From contig NZ_JABAIK010000001.1 of NCBI RefSeq assembly GCF_012641465.1, positions 1 to 64,000 of the forward strand: a stretch of DNA of 64,000 nt, given 5' to 3'. A model generated the notes under the pieces. That model was given only the letters and a program-made list of their open reading frames with translations, did no database searches and was not told the origin of the DNA. This DNA comes from Vibrio agarilyticus (GTDB lineage Bacteria > Pseudomonadota > Gammaproteobacteria > Enterobacterales > Vibrionaceae). Positions within the stretch are counted from its first letter, which is position 1. Every line of letters begins with the position of its first letter. A program made the position numbers and the translations under genes. Shown one piece after another: positions 1 through 8,579 of this stretch.

Positions 1-71
1 GGAATATCTGGCTAAGCATGAAAGTAGGAAAAACTCTAATTTAGACTGCCACTAAAATGGGGAGGGTTACA
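1..71 (+). mobile_element. Probable right end of an IS3-type insertion sequence (partial)
   Basis: A reading frame open from the window edge ends at 53-55 and reads EYLAKHESRKNSNLDCH-stop, which resembles the tail of an IS3-family OrfB transposase. The stop lies inside a stretch ending in GGGGAGGGTTACA at 71. Its reverse complement begins TGTAACCCTCCCC, the TG-plus-C-run style of many IS3-family ends. Overlap of the transposase stop with the terminal repeat is common in that family. The rest of the element lies outside the window, so the identification is tentative. It fits the accessory character of the first 4.8 kb. Confidence 0.42.
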
Positions 72-485
72 ATCTACTTCATCAAGTCGATGAAGTCTTT
101 TCATCATGTAGCTCTCTGCCCTTAAAAACTATAGCTATTTGTTGCTATTAGTAGCAGAAATAGCAGCAACTTAATGTTTTATAAGTCATAAAAAGCACTA
201 ACTCGACTAACAGTGACAATTCCGGAGAGTAGTTTGGAAAACAAATAAGTGATGGAGATTAACACGAACAATCTATTGACTTAGCCAATATTTCAATTTA
301 GGTTATATGCAAAGGGCTGAGGCTTACCTGCGGTTTGTAATGTACTTCTTACAAAACAAAGCACTCACATCGTTGAAGAAAAAGACACTACCACTCACGA
401 TCAAACCATCATTCTCGGACCTTATAGCCGGAAGTACGCCGTCACTAAACTGTGATGGGGCTTGCTTATTTTTAAAGGTTTTAGA
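72..485. other. Non-coding stretch upstream of the island cassette
   Basis: No convincing gene. One frame, open from 319 to a TGA at 451-453, ends in ILGPYSRKYAVTKL and has no ATG, GTG or TTG start. It looks like the tail of a protein but has nothing in front of it, so it may be a gene remnant or chance. An imperfect hairpin (GTTGCTATT with AATAGCAGCAAC) lies near 139-180. A TTGACT hexamer at about 274 could be a -35 element, but I see no well-spaced -10. Confidence 0.4.
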
Positions 486-2357
486 ATGACTAATAACTCA
501 ATCCCAACTACATACATCCCGTTAGAGAAATTCCATATTGTTCCCTTAACAGGGCTGTCTCCAGCAGAACTCAAAATCTCTGCGAAAAGAACATCGCGTG
601 ACCGTGAAAAAATCACTCATACAACAAAACTAAACGCCATTGCTAAACGTCTTGGAATAACTGGTGGATTTGCCGCTTACGAGAAAGAGTACAACGGAAG
701 CTTACTTCCGTTTATGGCCAAACATAACCTTAGAAAACGCAAAAATCTTCTCAAGCACACGAAAGACGGTGATTACAATTTGTATTTCCCTTTCAGCCAC
801 CAGCAGGTTTCTGAACGACTATTCTTCTTTGAAGGACCCACTCCTAAGAAGCTGTTCACCGGGCATGATTTTGACTTTTCTGGTCCAATTAGTTGGCACA
901 GTCAAGACTTATACGACGCTCTCAATGAAGATAGTGACTGGTCTGATATTATATTAGGCAATTATCATATCAAGCGAGCAATAGACGATAATTTTGATAT
1001 TTCTCACCTATCTGACCGTCAACAGTATTTGCTTAAACTCGATGTAACAACAGAAATTACAGTGCGTTTATTGGATCAAACGGGCCTCCCTAACTTCTTG
1101 GATTTTCTAAACAACAAAGAGACAGAACCAAAGAAAAGGGAAAAACGATACCAACAGGTCTCTGTGAAGATTTTAGATCTCATCCTTCTAAAAAACCGAA
1201 ACGGGTCTAGTAGTATTTACCATCTTCTCGGAAACTCTTTAACAGATATTCCTTCACCGTCAGAATACATAAAGCTTTATGCCCCAAATACAGTTCCAAC
1301 TGAAAATGTTGAAAGAGATTTAAATTCGGACAAATACCTGCAACTGTTACTAACTAAACGCATAGGCGAAGGCAACGCCGGCTGGGTCAATGTTCTGCCT
1401 TACAATGAGAATTTGATTTTCTTGTCAGATGATCGCGGTAACTATGATTTTGTCATCAAAAATCAACGTGGCAAAGTGTTCAACCATCAGCTATTTGGGA
1501 ACAATTTGAAACGAGCTGATATTCCAAGCTTCATCGAAGATTACCGCTTTGAGCGTTGGTACTACTTCGAATATGAAGGTAATAGAGAACTAGACGGACA
1601 TAACTCAGAAAAGCACTACTATCTTAATGGTGGCACGGTGTCCAACTACCCCGGCATTCAGACCATATTACGTGAGTACTATCAATATAAAGGGGTTTAT
1701 CACCCAGAGCATAGAAGTTCTAACGTTCGTCTAGATGGCTTCAAACAAGTATCCATCGATGAAAAAGAAATGATGGTCTCCGAACTCATAACGATTGGTG
1801 ACCTGATCAACTTCCTAAAAGAAAACGCAGAATACAGCAAAAACCGTCAAGGTGATTCACTTGCCCCAATCAATAGCGAGAGTGATATCACTCTGCCAGC
1901 ATCATGTACATTTTTTGACGTCCTAGCCTACATTAACTGGTTGGAGAAACAAACGGGGGTTCCTCTTCGTATTCTTAGCTACTCAGAATACAAGTCATTG
2001 AGAGGAGAAAACTGGTCAGAACCAAAACGTGGTCAAGACAGTGACATGACATTCATCAGCACATCAGGTGAGAAGTATGATTCTCACCCACCCTACATGG
2101 CTCAAAATGACTTTGACAACTTGCACCTTCGCTTTCCAAAACCTCTTCACAATATCGAAGAGAACGGATTGCGATTTATTGATTCAAATTTCTTTTGTGA
2201 GTGGCTACTAGAAGGGGTTCAGATCCGCTCAGCTAGCCTCACTTCGTTCTATATGGGCGATTACGTGTTGAGGGCAAGTGGACCTCAAGATTCAACCGGA
2301 AAATACAAAGGCATGAAGACAGGCTTCAGGCTCTGTTACGAGCTGAAAAAACACTAA
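486..2357 (+). CDS. Large island protein with a C-terminal FGE/sulfatase-modifying-factor-like domain
   Basis: Predicted 623 aa. The ATG at 486 is preferred over a TTG at 462 because AAAGG sits 7 nt upstream. The first ~380 residues are charged and match nothing I recognise. The last ~230 show the landmarks of the formylglycine-generating-enzyme (SUMF1) fold: a block like FFDVLAYINWLEKQTG followed by LSYSEYKSLRGENW (cf. '[20 protein letters not shown]' in the family), a later FCEWLLEG, and a terminal MKTGFRLCYE. The paired-cysteine motif of catalytic aerobic FGE (roughly LCHxSYCxRYR) is absent, so this is probably a ligand-binding or structural version. No signal peptide or membrane segment is seen. 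The NYN gene follows 69 nt downstream on the same strand, suggesting one unit. Function unknown. Confidence 0.82.
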   Translation: MTNNSIPTTYIPLEKFHIVPLTGLSPAELKISAKRTSRDREKITHTTKLNAIAKRLGITGGFAAYEKEYNGSLLPFMAKHNLRKRKNLLKHTKDGDYNLYFPFSHQQVSERLFFFEGPTPKKLFTGHDFDFSGPISWHSQDLYDALNEDSDWSDIILGNYHIKRAIDDNFDISHLSDRQQYLLKLDVTTEITVRLLDQTGLPNFLDFLNNKETEPKKREKRYQQVSVKILDLILLKNRNGSSSIYHLLGNSLTDIPSPSEYIKLYAPNTVPTENVERDLNSDKYLQLLLTKRIGEGNAGWVNVLPYNENLIFLSDDRGNYDFVIKNQRGKVFNHQLFGNNLKRADIPSFIEDYRFERWYYFEYEGNRELDGHNSEKHYYLNGGTVSNYPGIQTILREYYQYKGVYHPEHRSSNVRLDGFKQVSIDEKEMMVSELITIGDLINFLKENAEYSKNRQGDSLAPINSESDITLPASCTFFDVLAYINWLEKQTGVPLRILSYSEYKSLRGENWSEPKRGQDSDMTFISTSGEKYDSHPPYMAQNDFDNLHLRFPKPLHNIEENGLRFIDSNFFCEWLLEGVQIRSASLTSFYMGDYVLRASGPQDSTGKYKGMKTGFRLCYELKKH

Positions 2358-2426
2358 CAGTTAAGGCAGTGGGTAAGTCGCTGCCTAGTTAACCCCTTCA
2401 TGAATTTATTTCCGGGACACAACTTG

Positions 2427-3149
2427 ATGAAAAAGAAAAACTTTAATATCGCTGTTTACATTGATATGGAAAACATAGCTGCTAGCGACTTTCAGCTTGA
2501 AGAAGTAATGAATTCTTTCCTCAGCGCTGACGACGAGTACAACTGTATATTCACAATTAAGTCGGCTTATGGGAACCAAGCGACAGCAAAGAAATCACTG
2601 AAAACTCAAATCTTAGAGCATAATTTCAATATTATTGACACGCCAAAAATTGGTAAAGAGAAGAACAGAGCGGATTTGTTACTCAGCTTGGATGCCTTTG
2701 AAAGTCTGCACCTTGATAACCCGAGAGTTGATAGATATTGCTTTATGACCACAGATTCTGACTTTACTGTAATCGCAGATAAACTGAGAAAGTTCGGTAG
2801 AGAAGTATGGTTAGTCTGCAAAAAATCCGACAAAGATAGAGCGATTATCGCTAAGTCATTCGACAACTTATTGTTCGTCGAAGATTTCCTTCCAAAGAAA
2901 GATATTTCTGTAGTGGGCAACCTTGATAAGCTTTTTATCAGCGCCGTCAGGAATATGAACCAGAGCAAACTTCCAAGCAACGTTTCCATTGCTAATGACA
3001 GGATGAAAGCTCTAGACCCAAGTTTTCAAGTGAATAATACGGAATTCAAAACCTTCATGAATTTCATCAATCACATGGAGCAAAAAGGCTACGTCAAACT
3101 AGAAAGCCTTCCCACTGGTGAAAATCGTATTACTGAAATCTGCGTGTAG
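2427..3149 (+). CDS. NYN-domain (LabA/PIN-like) putative RNase with LOTUS-like C-terminal domain
   Basis: Predicted 240 aa from the ATG at 2427, which has GGGA 9 nt upstream; an in-frame ATG at 2400 is an alternative. Residues ~5-160 form a NYN domain of the LabA/DUF88 type. The acidic positions expected for a metal-dependent nuclease are visible: VYIDMEN near the start, NRADLLLSLDA in the middle, and TTDSDFTVIADKLR. Residues ~165-240 (LDKLFISAVRNMN ... FMNFINHMEQKGYVKL) look like an OST-HTH/LOTUS winged helix, a domain often linked to NYN in RNA-binding proteins. The family suggests RNA cleavage or processing. Pairing with the FGE-fold gene on an island suggests a conflict or regulatory role, which is inference. 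Confidence 0.85.
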   Translation: MKKKNFNIAVYIDMENIAASDFQLEEVMNSFLSADDEYNCIFTIKSAYGNQATAKKSLKTQILEHNFNIIDTPKIGKEKNRADLLLSLDAFESLHLDNPRVDRYCFMTTDSDFTVIADKLRKFGREVWLVCKKSDKDRAIIAKSFDNLLFVEDFLPKKDISVVGNLDKLFISAVRNMNQSKLPSNVSIANDRMKALDPSFQVNNTEFKTFMNFINHMEQKGYVKLESLPTGENRITEICV

Positions 3150-3174
3150 TTAGCAGAAGTAAAAATGGAAACAG

Positions 3175-3201
3175 TTTAGGGCTTTACAGCTAAGCCCTAA
3201 A
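3175..3201. terminator. Hairpin between convergent NYN and integrase genes
   Basis: Inverted repeat TTTAGGGCTT / AAGCCCTAAA with a 7-nt loop, between two genes that read toward each other. There is no long T run, so strength is uncertain. Confidence 0.5.
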
Positions 3202-3224
3202 TTGCCATTTACCATGAATTCAAT

Positions 3225-4462
3225 TCAACCGATCGCTCTTAAATGTACAGCACCTGTTACTGACAATGAACCTACTGCTGCATCATCAATATAACTACTC
3301 CACCACTCCATCATTTTTCGTCGACGTTCCAGATAATCTGTCCGATTGTAAGCGGCACGAATAGCATTTCGATCCTGGTGAGCCAAACAGCCTCAATGAT
3401 ATCCGGGTCAAAACCTCTTTCATTCAACGTCGTACTGGCGAGAGAGCGCATACCATGCGCGGTAGTGCGATCTTTGAATCCAATACGCCCCAACGCCTTG
3501 TTTATAGTCTCAGAGTCAATAGACCGCTTGGGGAAGCGCATAGAGGGGAAGACATGTACCCTATGCCCACTAATTGGATGTATGCGCTCCAGTATGGCGA
3601 TAGTCTGATCGGTCAATGGAATGCGATGTTCACGTTTCATTTTCATCCGTGTGTCTGGAATAATCCAGAGTCGATTTTCTATGTCAATCTCATCCCAGCG
3701 AGCACCAGCTGCTTCACTTGGTCTAGTCATGGTGTGCAGCTGCCACTCAATTAAACATTTGGTAGCCAGCTGCATATTTGCAGTTGCAACTGTCTGTAGT
3801 AACTCTGTTAGTTCATCAGGTTTAAGTGCCGCCATGTGTTTCACATCAGGAGAAGCAAAAGTTTCTCCAACTCCAGATAAAACGTTGTGTTGGATCAATC
3901 CGCTATTGATGGCAAAGCGCATGATTTCATTTACCAACTGGATGGTGCGTTTTACTGTCTCCAACTTGCCTCTACGAGCAATGGGCCTAAACGCTTCCTG
4001 AACTATTATTGGCGTCAGTGAGTTAACCGGGATCTCACCGAACTTAGGAAAAGCATAAAGCTCGAGCTTTCTCCAGTTACCTTGGACGGTCTTAGGTTTT
4101 AGTTTCGTCTTGGTCTTAACCCATTCATCAGCGACTGACTTGAATGTACAAGCTTGCTCTTGTTGAATCTGGGTCCTCTTCTCGATCCTGTCTAATTTAG
4201 GGTCAATACCTTCCTTCAGAAGTTTGCGCATCTCAAACGCTTTGTCACGAGCACCATCAACATTGAGCATGTCTAGGCTACCCAATCCCAAGAAGGTTCT
4301 GTTTTTTGTACCTGGCTTTGTGTAACGAAACTCCCAGTATTTGAGGTTGTTGGGTTTCACCAGTAGATAGAGACCACCGCCATCAGGTAAACGATAGATT
4401 CGATCTCGGCCCTGTGCTTGTTCGATTTCCTTGTCTTTCAGACGATGTATTAAGTGCGACAT
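3225..4462 (-). pseudogene. P4-type tyrosine integrase, frameshifted before the catalytic Tyr
   Basis: The frame from 4462 encodes a site-specific recombinase of the P4/CP4-57 group: an N-terminal arm-binding domain (LPDGGGLYLLVKP), a central SAM-like domain, and a catalytic domain with Arg in TRPSEAAGARW and His/Arg in HGMRSLASTTLNE. After GFDPDIIEA the frame changes; the current frame ends at 3311 in a nonsense tail. The missing part continues in another frame as LAHQDRNAIRAAYNRTDYLE and then KMMEWWSSYIDD to a stop at 3225-3227. One base appears to be missing near 3391-3393. The lost part carries the second catalytic His and the nucleophilic Tyr, so the product should be inactive. A sequencing error is the alternative. 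The gene lies beside tRNA-Ser in the usual arrangement for such integrases. Confidence 0.87.
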
Positions 4463-4787
4463 ATTGCCCCCTGGTATGACTAAGCTACACTCAGAAAAAG
4501 TTAAGTTTTTCGCGTCATACCACTTAACCCTAAGCTATTGATTTATCGAGAATCAAAGCTGTAACTCATGTAATTCCTAAGTTCCTAATCACTTGAATAG
4601 GAGCTAAGCAAATCAGGTTCAAATGGTATATTCCCGAAGTCGGGAAAGATTAAAACATACACTTTGTCATACCCCAAAATGGCGAACGAACTAGGACATC
4701 TTTGGACGTTATCGGACGATAACTTATTGATTTAGAAGTATAATAGGCATAAAAAAAGACGTCCTAGGACGTCTTTTTTTATGAATG
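4463..4787. other. Spacer between integrase and tRNA-Ser: integrase promoter and probable att region
   Basis: No gene. The integrase promoter should be here, reading leftward. Short related motifs recur (GGACATCTTTGGACG, TCGGACGATAAC, GACGTCCTAGGACGTC) and could be recombinase or excisionase arm sites, but this is only suggestive. If integration used the tRNA 3' end, the att junction is at about 4788. Confidence 0.4.
4751..4780 (-). terminator. Terminator downstream of tRNA-Ser
   Basis: Perfect palindrome with arms AAAAAAAGACGTCC / GGACGTCTTTTTTT around TA, giving a hairpin with a T run in either direction. It starts 8 nt beyond the tRNA 3' end on the minus strand, so it most simply terminates the tRNA transcript. 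Confidence 0.8.
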
Positions 4788-4875
4788 TGGCGGTGAGTGA
4801 GAGATTCGAACTCTCGATACGTTGCCGTATACACACTTTCCAGGCGTGCTCCTTCAGCCACTCGGACAACTCACC
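4788..4875 (-). tRNA. tRNA-Ser, anticodon GGA
   Basis: On the minus strand the gene begins GGTGAGTTGTCCGAGTGGCT, pairs with ACTCACC at the 3' end, and carries an encoded discriminator G and CCA. The anticodon stem-loop is ACGCCTGGAAAGTGT with anticodon GGA. The long variable arm between anticodon and T arms and the TTCGAATC T-loop identify a type II serine tRNA of 88 nt. Its 3' end faces the integrase, the standard arrangement for tRNA-targeted islands. Confidence 0.96.
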
Positions 4876-5161
4876 GAAGCGTTGTGGGTTTCCCCTCTCA
4901 ACGAGGCGCTAATTTAATGTTAAAGCGCCGCAGGGTCAACCCTAAATCATTAAAAATCCCTTTTAACGCAGTCAACTGGCTACTATTTGGCTAATTTGTT
5001 GGGTTTCCACGCAGATAGTTTGTTATTTCACACGTTCAAAACCATGATAGCGCTTGCTGCCGATAAATGAGGGTAAGGCAACACTTTTACAGAGGCATAT
5101 TGCTTGTTAAACTGGTGTTTTGATTTACTGCGCCCGCTCGCATTCCGGCGCTCTGCATTTG

Positions 5162-5743
5162 ATGGATTTTATCGTGACCTTGCAAGAAATCTTAGGCTTA
5201 CCTGAGCTGGAAAATAAACTATTAAATCACGCACAAACCTTAGGTTTTGTGACTTCAATGGCGGCGGCACCTACCGTCTTACCGCCAAATGAATGGCTCC
5301 CCTACCTCTGGGGTGGTGATGAAGTGGCGCCATTTCTCGATGGCGAGCAACTCGAACAATATTTGGACGTGATTGTAAACGTGTGGAACGAGGGTCGTGC
5401 GGCGTTATTGGATGGCGTGTGGGAATGGCCCGAAATGTGCCAAATGGATGAGCAAGAGATTGTTAATCAAGCCACTCGTGATTTCTGTGAAGGGTTATTG
5501 CAAGGGTGGCAGCTCGCGCGCGATGATTGGGAAACGCTTATGCCCGAAGAGAGTCAAGAAAATGCGCTACTTGGTGGCGTGCTTCTTTCTGTAAGCATGC
5601 TGTATGATCCTGAAACCACCATCACGACGCTCGCAGAGCAAGGGTTTGAGGGCTTAGAGCAATTTGAAGAGATTTTCAATGCGATGCCAATGATGCTGTG
5701 TGGCCTAACACAGCGCGGCGTCACGCTTGCAGAAGCAATGTAA
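5162..5743 (+). CDS. UPF0149 / YecA-YgfB family protein
   Basis: Predicted 193 aa from the ATG at 5162; a TTG at 5120 would add 14 residues. The family pattern is visible: an N-terminal block with PPNEWLPYLWGGDEVAPF, a central RDFCEGLLQGWQLARDDW, and a helical C-terminal half. The zinc-binding SEC-C tail found in E. coli YecA is missing, so this is the short form. The biochemical role of the family is not established. It stands alone on the plus strand just inside the core chromosome next to tRNA-Ser. No obvious Shine-Dalgarno precedes either start. Confidence 0.85.
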   Translation: MDFIVTLQEILGLPELENKLLNHAQTLGFVTSMAAAPTVLPPNEWLPYLWGGDEVAPFLDGEQLEQYLDVIVNVWNEGRAALLDGVWEWPEMCQMDEQEIVNQATRDFCEGLLQGWQLARDDWETLMPEESQENALLGGVLLSVSMLYDPETTITTLAEQGFEGLEQFEEIFNAMPMMLCGLTQRGVTLAEAM

Positions 5744-5810
5744 ACCCAAAACATAGCTCAGTCATAATTTCGCCTCCTAAGCGTGTTGGTTGCTATTAAA
5801 TCGACACGCT

Positions 5811-5857
5811 CTATACCCTTCCCTCTTAAAATTGCAGCGCGAGTTATTTGGATATAA
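5811..5857. repeat. Short diverged copy of the dispersed TATACCC repeat
   Basis: Reads CTATACCC at one end and TTTGGATATA at the other with a central AAATTGCAGC, like the short palindromic copy at 53776. It lies between the UPF0149 gene and the 3' end of the channel gene. Confidence 0.5.
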
Positions 5858-5880
5858 ATTAGCTATCAAGTCGCTAAGTG

Positions 5881-6924
5881 CTAATCAATCGTCTCAAGTT
5901 TTTGCCAATCAATCGGCTCGACACGCTCATCGGCAATATAGAATAACTTCATTCCTGCACTCACTTCGATATCAAGCTCAGGGTTGAGCTCAATATGCTC
6001 TCCTCGCTTTACTGCAATCAATGTGGCGTGGTGGTGCGCTTTGAAAAGATGAAATAACTTCGCGATAGTGGTATTTGGAGTTTGATCAGGATAAACCACA
6101 GAATATTGAGTCATACCTTTTGTCGATGCCAAAAGCTCTTGGTGCAGCGCGCTAGAGCCCGGATCGACCGCCGCTTTCGCCAACATTTCCGCGCCAACAG
6201 CAGGAATGCATTCCGCTTTCGGGCAGTGCTGTTTTAGCAGTTGGCCCAATGCCTCATCTTGAAAATAAGCCAAAAGGTGCGCAGAGCTGTTCACAAAAGC
6301 GCAATAAAGCGCGGCAGACAAAGTAATATCATCCGATAAATTATCAACGATAATGCAACTGGCACGTTCGATACCAGCTTGCGCCATTGACTCTGAATCG
6401 GTGTAACTTGTTACGCGTACAAAACCAATTTCACCGGGAAACGGGTTTTCAATCTCAGCCCGCGTGCAGAGTACGATAGGACGTTTTCCGGCCTCTTCAT
6501 GCTGCAACATTCGAATTAGGTGTAAGGTTCGGCCTTCATTCCAACCGAGCAAAATAATATGGTTGTCCACGTTGACTCTCCTTTTTCCCAAAATACCCGC
6601 TCGCCAGTAGTCCATCGCGGCACTGGCGATTTGTCCAAGCAACGCCGCAAATAAGCTCAAACCACCCGGAATCACAAATAATACCGCAACCCAACGGCCT
6701 GCAGCACTGGTTGGTGACATATCACCATATCCCACCGTTGACGCGGTCACCATTAAAAAATAAACAAACGTTGAAAAATTGTCAGTCAGCGCGGTTTCGC
6801 CAGCCCAGCGCAATAGCAACCAAGACAGCATAAAATACGCTAACACGGCAACGAATAATGCGCGTCCGGTTAACTGAAACAAATGAGCTTTTACCCATCG
6901 CTTAATATAACCCCACAATGCCAT
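5881..6924 (-). CDS. Two-TM potassium channel with cytoplasmic RCK/TrkA-N domain
   Basis: 347 aa. Two hydrophobic segments (~22-40 and ~77-100) flank a pore loop with the K+ selectivity filter TVGYGD at residues 63-68. Residues ~115-240 form a Rossmann-like RCK/TrkA-N domain (NHIILLGWNEGRT at its start). The C-terminal ~80 residues (IELNPELDIEVSAGMKLFYIADE) resemble the TrkA-C tail. The family conducts K+ across the inner membrane, gated by ligand binding to the RCK domain; the ligand cannot be told from sequence. It is monocistronic, between a repeat and the nadA terminator. Confidence 0.9.
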   Translation of the reverse strand: MALWGYIKRWVKAHLFQLTGRALFVAVLAYFMLSWLLLRWAGETALTDNFSTFVYFLMVTASTVGYGDMSPTSAAGRWVAVLFVIPGGLSLFAALLGQIASAAMDYWRAGILGKRRVNVDNHIILLGWNEGRTLHLIRMLQHEEAGKRPIVLCTRAEIENPFPGEIGFVRVTSYTDSESMAQAGIERASCIIVDNLSDDITLSAALYCAFVNSSAHLLAYFQDEALGQLLKQHCPKAECIPAVGAEMLAKAAVDPGSSALHQELLASTKGMTQYSVVYPDQTPNTTIAKLFHLFKAHHHATLIAVKRGEHIELNPELDIEVSAGMKLFYIADERVEPIDWQKLETID

Positions 6925-6979
6925 GAAATTGATTACTCCTTTTTTCTCCTCATCAAAGAGCTTACCGATTTTTGCTCAA

Positions 6980-7015
6980 AATAACAAAACCAGCCTAAAG
7001 ACTGGTTTTGTTATT
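6980..7015 (-). terminator. nadA terminator
   Basis: Hairpin AATAACAAAACCAG / CTGGTTTTGTTATT with an 8-nt loop, 25 nt beyond the nadA stop. It also separates nadA from the channel gene on the same strand. Confidence 0.8.
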
Positions 7016-7039
7016 AAATGCATTAGAGCTAAGAGCAGA

Positions 7040-8101
7040 TCAAGCGTTGCCTTTTACCTGTAAATTTAATTGTTCAGCAAAATCCAACATGCGATTTAAC
7101 GGCACTAATGATTTAACGCGCACGGCTTCATCTACAAAAATTTCGTGCTGTTCGCCACCAGTTTCAAGCGCAGCTTCAATCGCTTTGAGTCCGTTCATCG
7201 CCATCCAGGGACAATGCGCGCAGCTGCGACACGTCGCGCCTGCACCCGCAGTTGGCGCTTCAATTAACTCTTTTTCTGGCACCAATTGCTGCATTTTGTA
7301 AAAAATGCCGCGATCGGTGGCAACAATCATTTGGGAGTGAGGCAGCGCTTTGGCCGCTTTGATCAACTGACTTGTTGAACCGACAGCATCGGCAAGCGCA
7401 ACAACACTTGCGGGTGACTCAGGGTGAACCAAAATAGCGGCATCTGGGTAAACCGACTTCATCTTACGTAGCGCATCAGCAGAGAACTCGTCATGCACCA
7501 CACATTCACCTTGCCAAAGTAGCATATCTGCACCGGTCTTATTGGCGATGTAAGAGCCTAAATGACGATCAGGCCCCCAAATGATTGGAGTGTCTTGGGC
7601 ATCAAGATGTTCAACAATTTCTAGCGCAATACTGGAGGTGACAACCCAATCTGCGCGCGCTTTCACAGCGGCCGACGTATTGGCGTACACGACCACAGTA
7701 TGATCTGGGTGAGCGTCACAAAATCGGGTGAACTCATCCACAGGGCAACCCAAATCCAATGAACACTCAGCCTCAAGCGTTGGCATCAGAATGCGTTTTT
7801 CTGGCGTTAGGATCTTAGCCGACTCGCCCATAAAACGCACGCCGGCAATCAGTAACGTGCTTGCCACATGGCGGTTACCAAACTTCGCCATTTCTAACGA
7901 GTCACCGACAAAACCGCCCGTCGCTTCCGCCAGCGCTTGAATCTCCGGATCGGTATAATAGTGAGCGATGAGGACCGCATCTTTTTCAATAAGTAACTGC
8001 TTGATTCGCGCAATAGCGTGCTGCTTTTCGTCAGCGCTTAGCGGAATAGGTTTAGGAGGAAATGGGTATACGGTATCAATCTTATCTAGAATATGGCTCA
8101 T
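7040..8101 (-). CDS. nadA: Quinolinate synthase A
   Basis: 353 aa, full length for the family. NadA condenses iminoaspartate with dihydroxyacetone phosphate to quinolinate in de novo NAD synthesis and uses an oxygen-sensitive [4Fe-4S] cluster. The three cluster cysteines are in the expected places: [24 protein letters not shown], and the C-terminal [17 protein letters not shown]. The substrate-binding pattern [12 protein letters not shown] is near the N terminus. nadB is not adjacent. A long repeat lies directly upstream, so the promoter is confined to the ~100 bp before it or lies inside it. Confidence 0.97.
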   Translation of the reverse strand: MSHILDKIDTVYPFPPKPIPLSADEKQHAIARIKQLLIEKDAVLIAHYYTDPEIQALAEATGGFVGDSLEMAKFGNRHVASTLLIAGVRFMGESAKILTPEKRILMPTLEAECSLDLGCPVDEFTRFCDAHPDHTVVVYANTSAAVKARADWVVTSSIALEIVEHLDAQDTPIIWGPDRHLGSYIANKTGADMLLWQGECVVHDEFSADALRKMKSVYPDAAILVHPESPASVVALADAVGSTSQLIKAAKALPHSQMIVATDRGIFYKMQQLVPEKELIEAPTAGAGATCRSCAHCPWMAMNGLKAIEAALETGGEQHEIFVDEAVRVKSLVPLNRMLDFAEQLNLQVKGNA

Positions 8102-8198
8102 GACTCGAAGTTAACGCGACAGTGATGAATCCGAGTATTGTAACGCCGATGCCGTTGAAATCCAATCGCCACGACCTTTAAAGCGCGGTAACGCGGGT

Positions 8199-8481
8199 AT
8201 ATACCCAAGTGACTTCAAGATGCTGGATTCAGAGCCGGCTCACTGAGCAGAGAACAAGGCAAACAACGCAGCGAAATAGCCAGTCTATTTTCAAGTTGTT
8301 TAACGCACTTTCGTTACAACAAAAAGCGGTTCAGTGATTGGCTCCCAAGGGGCTAGCTGTCTTGGCTAATCAGCTTTGTTGACGATTTTTGATTGAGAAC
8401 CACTCAATCTTCAAATCCTCGCCTCACTGACAAACCAAGTCATTCTCGCTGAACCTCGCATCTTGAGGTTACTTGGGTATA
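8199..8481. repeat. Long copy A of the TATACCC repeat, with terminal inverted repeats
   Basis: Begins ATATACCCAAGTGACTTCAA and ends in CTTGAGGTTACTTGGGTATA, so the ends are inverted repeats of about 25 bp. The interior is nearly identical to the reverse complement of 38055-38324; the main difference is about 14 extra bases here around 8310-8325. No ORF is present. It sits between nadA and the cpoB terminator. The structure is that of a non-autonomous mobile element or REP/ERIC-like unit. Confidence 0.9.
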
Positions 8482-8538
8482 AACGTATGCAAAGTAAGCA
8501 TTCAGAAACAGTGATAGCGCTCTGTTATTGCCGCATAA

Positions 8539-8564
8539 AAAAAGGAAGCACTTGCTTCCTTTTT
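8539..8564 (-). terminator. Terminator of the tol-pal operon
   Basis: Hairpin AAAAAGGAAGCA / TGCTTCCTTTTT with a 2-nt loop, 16 nt beyond the cpoB stop on the minus strand. Confidence 0.85.
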
Positions 8565-8579
8565 ATTGCGTACATTGCT

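Noticed and set aside
307-489. 60-codon ORF upstream of the island cassette
   Set aside because: No ribosome site or recognisable domain; it overlaps the better-supported start at 486.
1680-2357. Diversity-generating retroelement target
   Set aside because: The fold is similar, but no reverse transcriptase or template repeat is visible in the window.
4797-4994. 65-codon ORF over the tRNA
   Set aside because: It overlaps a clear tRNA-Ser gene.
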